Assembly: GCA_014607495.2 (NCBI GenBank)
Contig: CP053165.1
Coordinates: forward strand, 1,792,906 to 1,856,905
Reading direction: 5' to 3'
Length of the DNA stretch: 64,000 bases
Source of the DNA: Carposina sasakii
Lineage: Eukaryota > Arthropoda > Insecta > Lepidoptera > Carposinidae
Shown: in pieces, positions 9,856 through 20,865 of the stretch
How positions within the stretch are numbered: position 1 is the stretch's first letter
Layout of the letters: every line of letters starts with the position of its first letter
The notes under the pieces: model-generated
Told to the model about the DNA's origin: nothing
The model's database searches: none
The model's input: only the letters and a program-made list of their open reading frames with translations
Made by a program: the position numbers and the translations under genes

Positions 9856-10061
9856 CAGGGTGTAACAAAAGAGGTATGTAAAGCGAAAAGCTATGTAAAC
9901 AGCCCACTTAAAGGGACCTATATTCCTAAACAACTGAGGAATGTTCATAGAATCTTGAAAAATAAACATGTGTTTTTGAGTCTCAAATTTTGAAAATAGG
10001 TTCTCTATAGTGAGCTATATACATAGCTTTTCGCTTAACATACCCCTTTTGTTACACCCTG
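9856..10061. mobile_element. Family B palindromic MITE, copy 1
   Basis: CAGGGTGTAACAAAAGAGGT at the left is mirrored by ACCCCTTTTGTTACACCCTG at the right. Complementarity extends inward through 'aagcgaaaagctatgtaaac' and 'tcttgaaaaataaacatgtg', so nearly the whole unit can fold into one hairpin. TA flanks. Confidence 0.82.
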
Positions 10062-10336
10062 TAGATTAAATTAAGCCATCATGTTTTTTAATTTCAGCTC
10101 AGCTATGTTTTCTCTCACATAAATTATTCTCAAAAACAATGTCTAAAACGGTTTTATTACATCCAATTTGCAAACATTATCCAAAACACCCTATTAATGT
10201 AGAACAATACTCTATTTTCACACCAAAGATGTTACTTTCTCGCGTTTTTGCAAACACTGAGATACCTCCCTTTTTCTCACGGATCTCATAAATTTTGGTT
10301 ATACTTCGCTTCAGTTATACAGTCTTCTAACAAAGG

Positions 10337-10531
10337 CTCTAGTGCAGAGGTTCCCAAACTTTTTTTACTCATAGACCCCTTTTAAAAGTTAACTGATTCT
10401 GGTAGACCCCCTACAGGCATACACCATATACAAATTAATTGTGAACCTCCATTTTTTCACATTAACGTAGACCCCCACCTGTGGACCCCTGGGGGTCCAC
10501 CTGGACCACTTTGGGAACCACTGCTCTAGTG
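10337..10531. mobile_element. hAT-like MITE with 8-bp target duplication
   Basis: The 179-bp element (10345-10523) has ends CAGAGGTTCCCAAACTTT and, inverted, CAGTGGTTCCCAAAGTGG. It is bordered by identical CTCTAGTG at 10337-10344 and 10524-10531. Eight-base duplications and CAG-starting inverted repeats are hallmarks of hAT elements. It has no coding, so it depends on a transposase elsewhere. Confidence 0.85.
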
Positions 10532-10829
10532 TCTTGTGTCTTTATAATTTTTACCCAACTGCGTCAGAAGGAGGGTTGTGTTTTTCATGTTTGTATGTAT
10601 ATTTTTTTGGCTCGATCTAAAGTCTAAGCGGCTTGTCGCATGTCAGTTTCAGAGGTGTCATAAGACTCGTCAGTCGTGGAAGTGACACTTGGTTACACAA
10701 TTTGTGTATCACACATTTTTTACACGGTTTATTACAAAATTTTTACGCTGTGGGGTTTTTTTTAAAATATCATTCGTCATTTGTTTTCAAGAAAATCTGC
10801 GTGACTTCGAAATAGCATTTGTTATAACA

Positions 10830-11216
10830 GACATGGTGTTTTTTTGGTTGCCACCCTTAACGAAGGGTACATACTCTATACATCAAATAAAGTAAGTTTA
10901 TGCCAAAAAAAAATGCTGGGAATCGATGTAAATTTTTTTGAATTTTTTTTTTCATTACTTGATCTGGCGAAATTTAGTGTCCAGTGTTTATGCTAGTTTT
11001 TTCATAGACAGATATTAATTATTTCTCGTGAAAAAATCTTGCTATACGCGTCAATGTGCAATTATGCAGAAAAACGCAGTCTATTTACTCAACTTTGGAC
11101 CCTAAAATCTTGGGAACCAGTAACTTCCCATGTATGCTTCCATGGAGAAAAATGGTCGTAATGATGAGGAGATTCCATAGTTTTCGGGAACGTTGACGAC
11201 CAAAAATCATCATGTA
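10830..11216 (-). mobile_element. Family A MITE-like element, copy 4
   Basis: Reverse orientation, from 'tggttgccacccttaacgaa' to 'gacgaccaaaaatcatcatg'. Its end directly adjoins a family C element. Confidence 0.75.
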
Positions 11217-11218
11217 TA

Positions 11219-11595
11219 CAGGGTGTAAAAAGACAACGATGTTTTTTTAATACCTCGTATTCTTTGTAAGGTTACGATCATTTTCTTCTATGGAACAAAC
11301 CCTGGGAAACGACAAAAAAAAAATGAATAAATAAGGTCATTTTATTGCAAGCAATGTATTCGTTTGATGCTAAAAGTACAAATGTACCTACATAACATTT
11401 TGACATGGTATCTTTGAAAAAAATGTTTGTTAACCGATTTCAGTAACTTTGGACCTCAATATTTTAATATACAATTAATATCTTAATATACAATACCCGT
11501 GGTTTCCCAGGGGTGCCTCCATAGAAAAAAAAAAGATCGTGATGTTACAAAGAATACGAGGTATTAAAAGAACAAAGTTGTCTTTTTACACCCAG
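11219..11595. mobile_element. Family C MITE with long inverted ends, copy 1
   Basis: CAGGGTGTAAAAAGACAACG is mirrored by 'aagttgtctttttacaccc'. The arms continue with 'tacctcgtattctttgtaag', 'cgatcattttcttctatgga' and 'ccctgggaaac'. Copy 2 is at 58591-58943. Non-coding. Confidence 0.75.
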
Positions 11596-11950
11596 TATAT
11601 GTGGAAAAGTAAAATAAGTTATGGAACTATGTTACTCGTACCTAAGGAAATACTTCGAAAAGGCTCACTCGTTACCATCACATATTTATTTGTGCGATTT
11701 GCGCATATCACCAGCGTCTTCATTCATCCTAAGCTAGAAGGCTGATATGTAGACTCTAGTGTTAGTGATTGACGCTAGTGACTACGTAACTTGAACATTC
11801 GTTTAGACATTTTCTTTTAGTTCCATATAAAGTCACTTCTTTCCAGGGCGAGTGTAGGAGAAATAGCAAGTCATTTGTACTAATGATACAAGTTGTTGCA
11901 CTTTTGCTGGTCGATAGTCTTCTCGTAAGAAGTCAATTGATCCGCTTATA

Positions 11951-12210
11951 CAGGGTGTAACAAAAAGGGTATGTTAAGCGAAAAGCTATATGAACAGCCC
12001 ATTGTAGAGAACCTATCCACAAAATTTGAGACCCGAAATCACATGTTTATTTTTCCGGATAGTATGGAGAATTTTTAAATATCTCAGGAATTTTCATACA
12101 ATCTTGAAAAATAAAAATGTGATTTCGAGCCTTAAATTTTGTAGATAGGTTCTCTATAGTGGGCTATTTACATAGCTTTTCGCTTAACATACCCTTTTTG
12201 TTACATTCTG
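11951..12210. mobile_element. Family B palindromic MITE, copy 2
   Basis: CAGGGTGTAACAAAAAGGGT mirrored by ACCCTTTTTGTTACATTCTG. The arms of about 120 bases are nearly complementary. Confidence 0.82.
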
Positions 12211-12396
12211 TATAATCTGTTCTAAGTTTAAGTTTAGATCGTGAAATAGGATGTCAAATTATGGCAGTTTTTTTTAATGCTTGGATCAATGTTTAGATTT
12301 TGTCATATCTATCACACACCTACAACATCCACATTACATGTTGGGCAGAATTTTGGTACACTTTTTAATATTTATTGTATTATTGTTACTTAACTA

Positions 12397-12530
12397 TAAC
12401 CGAGGAGGGTTGGCGTCAGACAGGCAGCCGGCTTTAAAAAAGCCAAATCTTTGGCAATGTGAGTTTCGAAAGAATATATTGCACCGACCCCATAAAATAA
12501 TGGGATAAGGGCAGGCAGATGATGATGTTG
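12397..12530 (+). repeat. Retroelement tail ending in gat repeats (family G)
   Basis: 'gaggagggttggcgtcagac', 'aggcagccggctttaaa', 'atgtgagtttcgaaag', 'gggcaggcagatgatgatg'. Related copies are at 15385 and 54190. Confidence 0.6.
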
Positions 12531-12736
12531 CTAAAACTTTGCGAACTTCGCCGTCGCTCATAAAATTGTTACACTGTCTAAATCTACTGTTACGTTTGAG
12601 CTTAGCTAGCTTTCTGCACACCTACGTAGGAAAATAGCTAGGAATGACATTTCAACATACTGTGCTCCGTGGCCAGCTGGCCTTAAGTTTCTTTAGGTTA
12701 AGTTTTTATAAAGTTCCATCATTATAATTATCTTTT

Positions 12737-12870
12737 TTAGCAGTGAGAAGTCCACTACTGAATATAGACTTCCTCCAATAACCTCTACTCCGACCGGTCG
12801 GAAGCGGCCTGCATCCAGACGATACCCGTGACCTTGGCTGGGTCGTCCATCTCGCGGGTAGCCTTTCCAC
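12737..12870 (-). repeat. Retroelement tail
   Basis: 'gagaagtccactactgaata', 'taacctctactccgaccggt' and 'cggaagcggcctgcatccag' match the tail at 59392-59490. Confidence 0.6.
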
Positions 12871-12894
12871 ATTGCGCTTTCTATAGGGTGTATA

Positions 12895-13156
12895 AAAAGG
12901 GGCATGTTAAGCGAAAAGCTAAGTAAATAGCTCACTAAAAGGAACCTACTCACAAGATTGGAGACTCGAAATCACATGTTTATTTTTACAGATATTATGG
13001 AGAATCCCTAAAAACCTCAGGAATAGAATCATGCAAAACAAACGTTCCACTAATTTGAGCCCCTAAATCATAGAGCTTAAAATTTTCGAAATAGGTCCTC
13101 TATAGTGGGCTATTAACTTGGTTTTTCGCTTAACATACCCTTTCTGTTACACCCTG
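12895..13156. mobile_element. Family B palindromic MITE, copy 3
   Basis: The left end is decayed to AGGGTGTATAAAAAGGGGCA and the right end is TTCTGTTACACCCTG. The arms are more diverged than in copies 1, 2 and 5. Confidence 0.72.
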
Positions 13157-13689
13157 TATAGAATATCGAAATAGTGTGACTTCGTTACTGAAGCAGAATT
13201 ATAAATACGTGATAATAATAACTACTATCAAAGGGAAAGCTACCTTGAAAATAATAAAAAAAAAATCAACATCCGAATTCCTTTGTCCAATTATAGAAAT
13301 AATTAAATGACAATAGTTAACTTCCGTACGTTACAAGATGCGTATACAATACAAGACATAACGTAAAAACAAAAAGTTGTACTTGGACACTTTTACCTTT
13401 ACGCCGACAGTATTGAGTGGGAGGATGTGTTGGAAAGTACACTCAAATTTTGTGAGGGCTTAGAACGATTTTCGCTTGCACCGCTCAGAAGTACAACGCA
13501 TTTGAAGCAAGTGCTACCATTACGTTGATTTGTACGAAGTAGTGTAGCCGTGGATGGCGCTGGAAATAAACACCACTAATAACACCGAAAATAAAGTTAT
13601 ATAAACTTTGAGTGCAGTGAACGGATTTCCGATTTTGAGACTTACGTCATTTTGCGTTTTGGATTTTTTTTCTGCCATGTAAGTATATT

Positions 13690-14060
13690 TTTTAACCGAC
13701 TTCACATAAGAGAGGTTATCAATTCGTCTGTATGTTTTTTTTATATATATTTTTATGTTTTTTACCTCAGAACTACGTCATTTATGAAGCGATTTCAATT
13801 TTTTTTTAAAGTTGGTCATGGTATGCTTCCAAGTTGGTCTCATATTCTCCACATCAGGGTGGGATCTTGGAGAAATCGAGGGCAATCCTCAAATATTGTA
13901 GGTACATGTAGTCTGTTTTTATACTTTTACTGAGCGTTTTGATCACCTACATAATAAAACATAACATCTGATGATGGAATCTCTAAGGAATATAGGGATA
14001 TCCTCAAATATTATAGGCACGAGTAGTCGGTTTTTTTCGATTTTTCTATTATTATTTTTA
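13690..14060. repeat. 'aaccgacttc' dispersed repeat
   Basis: Begins 'ttttttaaccgacttcacat', 'ttatcaattcgtctgtatg' and carries two related blocks, 'gcaatcctcaaatattgtag' and 'gatatcctcaaatattatag'. The opening motif is very common in insect genomes; class uncertain. Confidence 0.5.
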
Positions 14061-14374
14061 GTGATTGATTAAGTTCAATATTAATTTCCGAGCATAGTAA
14101 GTATATAAAGGTAGATCGTAAGTATATAAACGAATCCCAATATCGTAATCCTATCCAAGCGAAATCATTAGTTTGTTTTTGCGTAAGTATTGAATTTATA
14201 TTCTTAAACTTTATTGTACACAAAAAAAAAAAAAAAAAATCAGTATACAGGAAAAATGTACAATGGCGTGCCTATCTCTTCATGAGATTCCTTCCAGCAA
14301 ACCACTCATGAAAACACTTATATAATTCAAGTTGGTTAGGAATATCTCTATAGGTATTATAAAATCAATATGAA

Positions 14375-14455
14375 ACTCGAGTCTCAAATTTTGTGTAAAT
14401 ATAGTGGGTTATTTATATAGAACTTCACTTAACATACCTCTTTTCTAACCCTGTC
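14375..14455 (-). mobile_element. Family B half-element
   Basis: 'gagtctcaaattttgtgta', 'tatagtgggttatttatata', 'cttaacatacctcttttcta'. Only the right arm survives. Confidence 0.55.
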
Positions 14456-14472
14456 TGCATACATATATTATG

Positions 14473-14905
14473 TACTAGTGGACTAGTGGACACTGGATAC
14501 CCACGACTCCGTGGACTGCAGACTACTGCGGAATAAACATAATGTCGGAATTATCCGGATATATAAAAATATTGAATTGTATCAGGCGTCACTATTCGGA
14601 AGTTCAAATCTCTATTGAGGGATCGCCCACCACCGGGCCCTATACCCCCCGCTGACCCTCGGATCTGCCGACTCATGATCACGAACACAAGACACTACAG
14701 TCGCAACGAGAAGCCAGATCCAAGCACCTAGCATGCAACCATAAATACATAGCTGCTAATCCGAAAACTATATATATAAAAATATTAAATTGTAGCCCAT
14801 GTAAGCTATATTATTGTGAGGTTTCATGAAAATCCATTCAGTAGTTTTTGCGTGAAAGAGCAACAAACATACATACATCCTCACACACTTTTGCGTTTAT
14901 CATGA
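14473..14905 (-). mobile_element. Family D Helitron-like copy split by a family E insertion
   Basis: The 3' end (ctagtgg...) and the 5' part ('agtttttgcgtgaaagagca') of a family D element are separated by family E sequence at about 14588-14775 ('gggcc', 'ccgctgaccctcggatctgc', 'ccagatccaagcacctagca'). Both sides of the insertion carry 'tataaaaatatt(g/a)aattgt', a likely target duplication of about 20 bases. Confidence 0.6.
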
Positions 14906-15384
14906 TACTTAGTAGGATGTGGACTACGCAGTCAGAGTAACTGGTTGTATGTAATGAATATGAGGTACTCGTAACAATGGGAATATGATAGAGCAAAAGG
15001 TCGCAGCTAAAGCTAGTAATAGTATGTTGGTAGATAACAATTTTCCAGTATGTTCCACAAAGTCTCCATCCCAGTGGATGAACCCGCGATTTTATCGTCT
15101 AGGTAATCGTCGCAATTGAGTCAATTATGTGCGCGAGCTCTGGTTTACTGGCGTATGTAGTACGCAGCGTTACTGCAGCATAGTATTTTTTTTCATAAGT
15201 TAATATAAAAATATTTATAAATAAAAAAACTTCTTAGTGAGCTTGCCTGTTGCGTCTAAAAGCATGACTGTTTTACTTATGAGGTGCACCTTTTCGGAAG
15301 GCGTAGGTTCGTTTCCACTCAAGGGCCTGTTACGTTAAATTTATTTTACGTACGAATTTAAATATGCTTAAATTATTATTTACA

Positions 15385-15520
15385 CAAGGAGGGTTGGCGT
15401 CGGGCGGGCAGCCGGCCGTAATATAAACGCCAAATATTTTGGCAATATGAGTTTCGAAAGTCTTATGTCCCCTAGATGGGGCAGAGTATCTCCACATTTC
15501 TCCGCCAACCCGTTCGATCT
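15385..15520 (+). repeat. Retroelement tail (family G)
   Basis: 'aaggagggttggcgtcgggc', 'gggcagccggccgtaatata' and 'ggcaatatgagtttcgaaag' match 12397 and 54190. Confidence 0.6.
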
Positions 15521-15850
15521 TGTATAACAGCTATTGAAGCAAAATTAAAAAGGGTGTATTCTCTTCATTAATTCGATTGGATCTTTATTTATATTTTTAG
15601 GATGATTAACCATTACTTACACCACTGCGCGTGATTCAAACCCACGACTTATGAGTTAGTACCAATGTTATTAACCATTAAAAAAATCATCCCATTAATC
15701 TTCATATCTTTGGAAATTTGATGAACCTACACATTGTTTTAACATCCATTTTATTTGGTGAAAGTGTTAAATTAATCTCTAAGGTACCTACAGCAAGAAG
15801 TAAAACAAAGAATTTTAGATACAAATTGTTTTACGTTTTTATAAGCTTTA

Positions 15851-16086
15851 CTAGTGGACGCCCGCGACTTCGTCTGCGTGGACTGCAGAAAAAATAAAAT
15901 GTCGAAATTATCCGGGATAAAAATATTTTCCCGGGGTAAAAAGTAGCCTATGTGTTAATCCAGGGTGTCAGTTAACTCCATTCCAAATTTTATTAAAATC
16001 GCTCGAGCCGTTTTTACGTGAAAGAGTAACAAACATCCATTCATCCATCCATACTTACAACCTTCGCGTTTATAATATTAGTAGGA
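15851..16086 (-). mobile_element. Family D Helitron-like element, near complete
   Basis: The reverse 3' end 'ctagtggacgcccgcgactt' leads through 'aatgtcgaaattatccggga' and 'gtgaaagagtaacaaacatc' to the 5' end 'tataatattagtaggat'. About 236 bp, non-coding. Confidence 0.7.
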
Positions 16087-16179
16087 TAGGATTTATGTAA
16101 GACAAGTCCGTATCATATAAACGTTAGCTAGCACTTTAGTCACATTGACACAGAGACAGACAGGCCCCCTGATTATGTA

Positions 16180-16320
16180 AAAGCAATAGCAAAGCCGAAG
16201 CAAAGCGATAGTGAAATGTCAAAGTTCCTTTGAAATTCATTTTATGTAATACGAACTTAGCAATCAGCGATTTTTGTACAATTTTCGCTATCGCTTTGCT
16301 TTTGCTAGTTAGGTAATAAG
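16180..16320. repeat. Inverted-repeat element
   Basis: 'agccgaagcaaagcgatagtg' at the left faces 'cgctatcgctttgcttttgct' at the right across about 80 bases. Single copy in this window. Confidence 0.55.
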
Positions 16321-17147
16321 GGTGTGTTCCCGAAGTTCGGTAGCCATAACTGTAAGGTCATAAGGGGGATCTTACAGCCACACTGTAATTGGTAGACATC
16401 ATACGCATCAATAAAAACGTCGGTTACAATAGTCGGTTGCTAATTAGTAAATGCAGTGGCGGGAATGAGTGGCGGGCTATATGAAAAAAAAAAAAAAGAA
16501 TAGGACATCTCTCGTGGAAAAGCAGTCTTAAGCTACCTGCTAGAGAAAATATGACGAAGGTATACTTCAATGCAATACCTTACGTGGTCTAAGGTGAACA
16601 ATATTGTAGAAGACTGGCAAAGATAATGATACGGAACGTTTCAAAGAAAATCTAATAATGCCTTTGTAGTCCTTAGAAAGTTGCCCTTAAGTGGGGCGGA
16701 GTGAGCTTAGTGCATGTAAAAGATTAAAGATTATGAGATAGTACAGCTATATTACAAATGTAAAGGAATAACAACAACCGTAGGTATCTTGGTATAGCAA
16801 AGCGGCAGTAAAAATTCTAAATTTAGACCTGAGTCGAATGCTGATTGGAGCAGAATATGGAGATATACATATGTACTTAGAAACATGGCTACGTTCCCGA
16901 AATGAGGTAGCTAGACCTGTAAGATCATAAAGCAGATCCCATAGGTACGAATTAGGATAGCAGGGAAAGATATAAATTAACAGTGAAAAGTTATATAACC
17001 TAGTTATGTATCGCATAAAATAATGTCCGAGTCCCTTATCCGAAATCTATCACATGCATGGACAGAGATGCATCTGGCATAGACACAGGAATATTGATGT
17101 GATACCTAGATATTATAAATATGTTTTAAGAAATGAAAAAATTCTTC
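16321..17147. other. Non-coding, two related 'ttcccgaa...tgtaag' blocks
   Basis: 'gttcccgaagttcggtagcc' with 'taaggtcataagggggatct' (about 16329) resembles 'gttcccgaaatgaggtagct' with 'taagatcataaagcagatcc' (about 16893). I infer remnants of a repeat; no gene is seen. Confidence 0.3.
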
Positions 17148-17240
17148 ACCCGAGTGGGACTCGAACTCACGACCTTCCATGCAGAGCTCTCACCAACTGA
17201 GCTACCGGGTCAATTACTCGGATGACGAATACCTATGATA
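17148..17240 (-). mobile_element. tRNA-like SINE copy
   Basis: On the minus strand: 'gacccggtagctcagttggt' (A-box-like), then 'gtgagttcgagtcccactcg' (B-box-like), preceded by 'cgtcatccgagtaattga'. The same order is found at 49560-49845 and 60325-60480. A repeat rather than a tRNA gene, because the 5' flank is also conserved between copies. Confidence 0.6.
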
Positions 17241-17793
17241 CTAAGATGTTTATGCCAAAGTCATGGATATATCTGTGATTTTTTTTATTGATATTTACTC
17301 AGTAAATGACATCCTAAGCTCTGATAAACGTGAGTTTATATGTAGTAAATACTTTCGTCCATGTCGTGACTAGATAAGTCACAGTAGCTCTGATTTCCTA
17401 CTTCGTTAACTTTACCCTGAATTTAGGACAAGTCGTGCGTTTAATGCCCTCAATGTTTGCGGAATAGTCCGCCATATTTTTTGGAAATGAAAATGAGAGT
17501 TTCTTCCAAAAGTCTTTTTGCATTTCACATAAAGATCACACGACTTATAGTTAAACGATTTGGTATTTAAATCTATGCAAGGCAATAAAAAGGAAAGAGT
17601 TTATTTTCATGTTAGGTATACCAGAATATGGTATACAATACCATTTATTCAATACTTTGTTGTACAGTATTTTGTAAATAATTAGTATAACTTTTGACAT
17701 TTGTATAACAAAATAATAGGATGTAGCAAGTAGACAAATTAACATCTACCAGAAAGGTTTTCTTAGATCAAAATATGTGAGAAATCATCGTCA

Positions 17794-18232
17794 GCCTATT
17801 GCAGTCCACTGCTGGACGTAGGCTTCCCCCAGTGTACGTCACGTGGCTCGATCTCCCGTTTTTGCCATCCAGTCACTACCAGCCGTCCTCTTTAAGTCAT
17901 CGGTCCATCTGGCCGGAGGGCGCCCAACGCTTGCCGAGGCACGGTCTCCATTCGAGAACCCGTTTACTCCACCGTCCATCGGTTCTACGACAGATGTGGC
18001 CGGCCCACTGCCACTTCAGTCTGCTACATTTCGAGACTATGTCTGTCACTTTAGTCTTCTGCCGGATAATCTCGTTTCGGACTTTGTCCAATCGCGAGAT
18101 TCCGAGCATTGACCCTTCCATAGCTCTCTGAATGGCATGTAAGCGGTGAGCCAGCGCCACCGTCAGGTTCCACGTCTCGGCTCCGTAAGTCATGGCTGGG
18201 CGCAAGAACGCACTGATCGAACACATGTGAGA
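17794..18232 (-). pseudogene. C-terminal fragment of a non-LTR reverse transcriptase
   Basis: The minus strand encodes LRPAMTYGAETWNLTV, AIQRAMEGSMLGISRLDKVR, LKWQWAGHICRRTDGRWSK, then RWAPSGQMDR. Y-G-A-E-T-W and the W-A-G-H...R segment are typical of the C-terminus of RTE/craniofacial-like insect retroelement polymerases. The catalytic YxDD region is missing and a frame change precedes the tail. The end ('ggcttcccccagtgtacg') is the parent sequence of the family F tails. Confidence 0.8.
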
Positions 18233-19221
18233 AATGTCGAAAAAAATGTATGTATTACATTTTGCATATAATTGAAAATTGAATTCCACATTTTCATAAA
18301 AGTCTCTTCAGCTCCTTGTGGTTGAAAGACAACAGATAAAAAATAGAGTCATTTTGTATTATTTACAAGGGGAAGGATCAAAATACAAGGTATTTTTTAT
18401 GAAACACAAACCATGGGGGTTTGTACAAAAAGATAACAGTGCTAAGTTATACGTAATGCTAAAATGAAAGAATTGGTGAGAATTTCGTAAAATTTTACAT
18501 CATCCGTAATTAAAAATATCTATTGTAGATAGGTATTTGTGATTCATAGATTTGAATACGGCAAAATTGCTTTTCCCATGCAAATTTAATTACATGACTG
18601 TTATCAATTATATTTGTTGGTAGCTATGTAATTCTATCTTCTTTAGTTTTAGGCCCATTAAGCACTTTGTTATATTTGATTATAATAACAAGTTTTATGA
18701 TTGTGTTTTCGTTTTATAAAAATTGAAAAATTAATTTTTAAAGTTTCTGCATAATATATAAAAAATGTATTAATAAATCAGATAATTATTGTAGATAAAA
18801 AATGTTGTAAGGTTAATTTAAAAAGTACAATAGATTTCAAAAACAAAAAGAGCACACACTATTATATGTACAAAGAGTAGTTGACACTTCAGTTCTGTTA
18901 ATGTAATTTGGAATATTATCTTATTTTCCCATATTTAATATAATGAATTGTATGTTAGAAAGCACAAATTGCCTTTTTAAGCTGTGGAAAACAGTTGTTA
19001 TACATAATTATATTGTGCAAAGAAGTTTTACCACTTTTACAGCTTTGGGCGTCGAGGCAACCTAGTTCGAGGTTAAAATCCATATTCTAGACTTCACGAC
19101 AGACCACTTTTGTATTAGGGTCAGTCATGAATCCTATTAGTTAAATAGGATAAAACCAAAAAGGTTTTGACAATTTATATAAGCGGATTATGTAAAAAAA
19201 GAACATAAATAAATAATAGTG
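18233..19221. other. AT-rich, no gene or recognisable repeat
   Basis: No frame with protein-like composition on either strand and no match to the repeat families of the window. Confidence 0.3.
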
Positions 19222-19660
19222 ATAGTCACTATGGGTGCGCCCACCACCGGGCCCTACACCCTCCACTGACCCTCGGATCTGATAACTCATAATTGCGAAA
19301 ACAGGCACTTGCACTAACTACAATCGCCACGAGAAACCAGACCCGAGCACCTAGCATGCAAGACGATACATTGCACTATTCCGAAATCAAAAACTAGATA
19401 AATAATCTACATATATTTCGCCAACAACCGTGGTATCCTCAGGATTATAGAAATTACTAAATTAGTATACCACTAATTATTATGAACCTCTAAAACCCAA
19501 CACATTACTCGTGGCGATTGTAGTTAGTGCAAGTGCCTGTTTTCGCAATTGTGAGTTATCAGATCCGAGGGTCAGTGGAGGGTGTAGGGCCCGGTGGTGG
19601 GCGCACCCATAGTGAATGTTTGAACTTCCGAATTGTAACGCCTAATACAATTTCATTTAT
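19222..19660. repeat. Head-to-head pair of family E repeats
   Basis: The plus copy (19227-19425: 'cactatgggtgcgcccacca', 'tgaccctcggatctgataac') is followed by an inverted copy (about 19501-19655) ending 'tttgaacttccgaattgtaa'. Arms of about 110 bases are almost perfectly complementary around a spacer of about 165 bases. A transcript crossing both would fold strongly. Confidence 0.8.
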
Positions 19661-19706
19661 AATAGTGATAGTAATAATATTTATGTTCATGTCAACATGT
19701 AAACCT

Positions 19707-19945
19707 GACGGCCGATTGGTGTAGTTGGTAGTGGCCCTGCGACGCCATAGGTCCTGGGTTCGAATCCCGGTAGGTGCAAACATTGATGTGATGAAGATCG
19801 ATGTTTGTTTCCGAGTCATGGAAGTTTATATACTAATCTATGTATTTATATACCTCTGCTTAGTACCCACGACACAAGGCCTTAGTGTGGGACTAGGTCA
19901 ATGTGTTGTGAAGTGCGGGAATATTTATATTTATTTATTTATAAA
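19707..19945 (+). mobile_element. tRNA-derived SINE
   Basis: The head 'gattggtgtagttggtagtg' (A-box) and 'cctgggttcgaatcccggta' (B-box) leads into a body 'atgtttgtttccgagtcatg' and 'aggccttagtgtgggactag', ending in an AT-rich tail of 'ttta' repeats. Diverged relatives are at 35470, 43935 and 58013. Confidence 0.75.
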
Positions 19946-20194
19946 TCTAAGATAAAAACAGACAAGGTGATAAGAACAGACAGGTGTTCCAAAGATATAG
20001 TTATATAAAATAAAGGCGCAATGCAAAGGTCTTCGGGCATATCTATAATCAAGTTGAATTAAGACAAATATAGTTTAGATAAAAATCTATAAAAATATGA
20101 TGCTGTAATGTTTCGATAACCGTAACAGAGAGATAAATATTATTTAACACGGTTAATTACGCAATTCCCATTGACTATTGAAAGTTAAAAGTTT

Positions 20195-20865
20195 TTTTTT
20201 CTCAATTCCAGCTCCATACATCACTGGCGGAGGAAAGTGTAAACAGTAATCAGAATCACAACAAAAACAAAATTATAGACAATTCTTGAGTGTGTTTACA
20301 ATGGTTTCTTTGTGAGCTTAACCGCTGAGATCGGGGGCAAGCCTCGTTAAGATTACCAAGATAAACGATACAAAGATGGCGATGAAAAAGTCAAGATTGG
20401 AGTGTCATTAATGAAATTTATAGAAAACAGTTCAATCAAATCCAATGATACTAGAAATAGTGAAGATGTAACAGCGAAAGACGAAAAACACATAATGATT
20501 ATGGTCGTGAACACAATGATGATCGTAACAAATCCAGTTATGTGGTCAAGCCATTAGAACCAGTGTATGCATGAATGACAGAAAGTGAAAACATATAAGA
20601 ACTTTAATTCCCATAGTACGTATACTTTTCACGTTCTCGGATTATAAAGAGCAGACAATGGAGAACCATGAGATGCTGGCGATAAAGTTCATGTTGCAGT
20701 ATCAAGTGTATTTGAAAACGATACAGTTAACGTTATAGAAGTACTAATCGGTGTACGAGTAACCTTTACAAAGGTTAGAGGCGATTTTGAAGTTAATTTA
20801 GACGTAACATTTGCAATTATTGCCTGAATGAGAGTGAAATGGCGTATACATCATCTTTATGCTAC
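20195..20865 (+). pseudogene. Decayed coding-like segment, family unknown
   Basis: Several stretches read like protein in different frames: RYKDGDEKVKIGVSLMKFIE, then SYVVKPLEPVYA, then DAGDKVHVAVSSVFENDTVN and VRVTFTKVRGDFEVNLDVTF. Stops and frame changes separate them. An acceptor-like 'ctcaattccag' precedes PYITGGGKCKQ at about 20210. This suggests a dead exon or retrocopy of a hydrophilic, acidic protein. I do not recognise the family, and chance cannot be excluded for the individual pieces. Confidence 0.35.

Noticed and set aside
12281..12621. 75-codon frames on both strands
   Set aside because: They lie in a retroelement tail (family G) and its flank.
13520..13678. 52-codon minus frame starting MAEKKSKTQNDVSLK with a hydrophobic run
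   Set aside because: Looks mildly protein-like, but it has no homologue I recognise and it borders a dispersed repeat. A donor-like GTAAGT on either strand is the only support for an exon.
19707..19790. tRNA gene
   Set aside because: A- and B-box words are present but the cloverleaf is imperfect and the sequence continues into a repeated body, so it is a SINE head. The same reasoning applies at 49728, 58013 and 58372.
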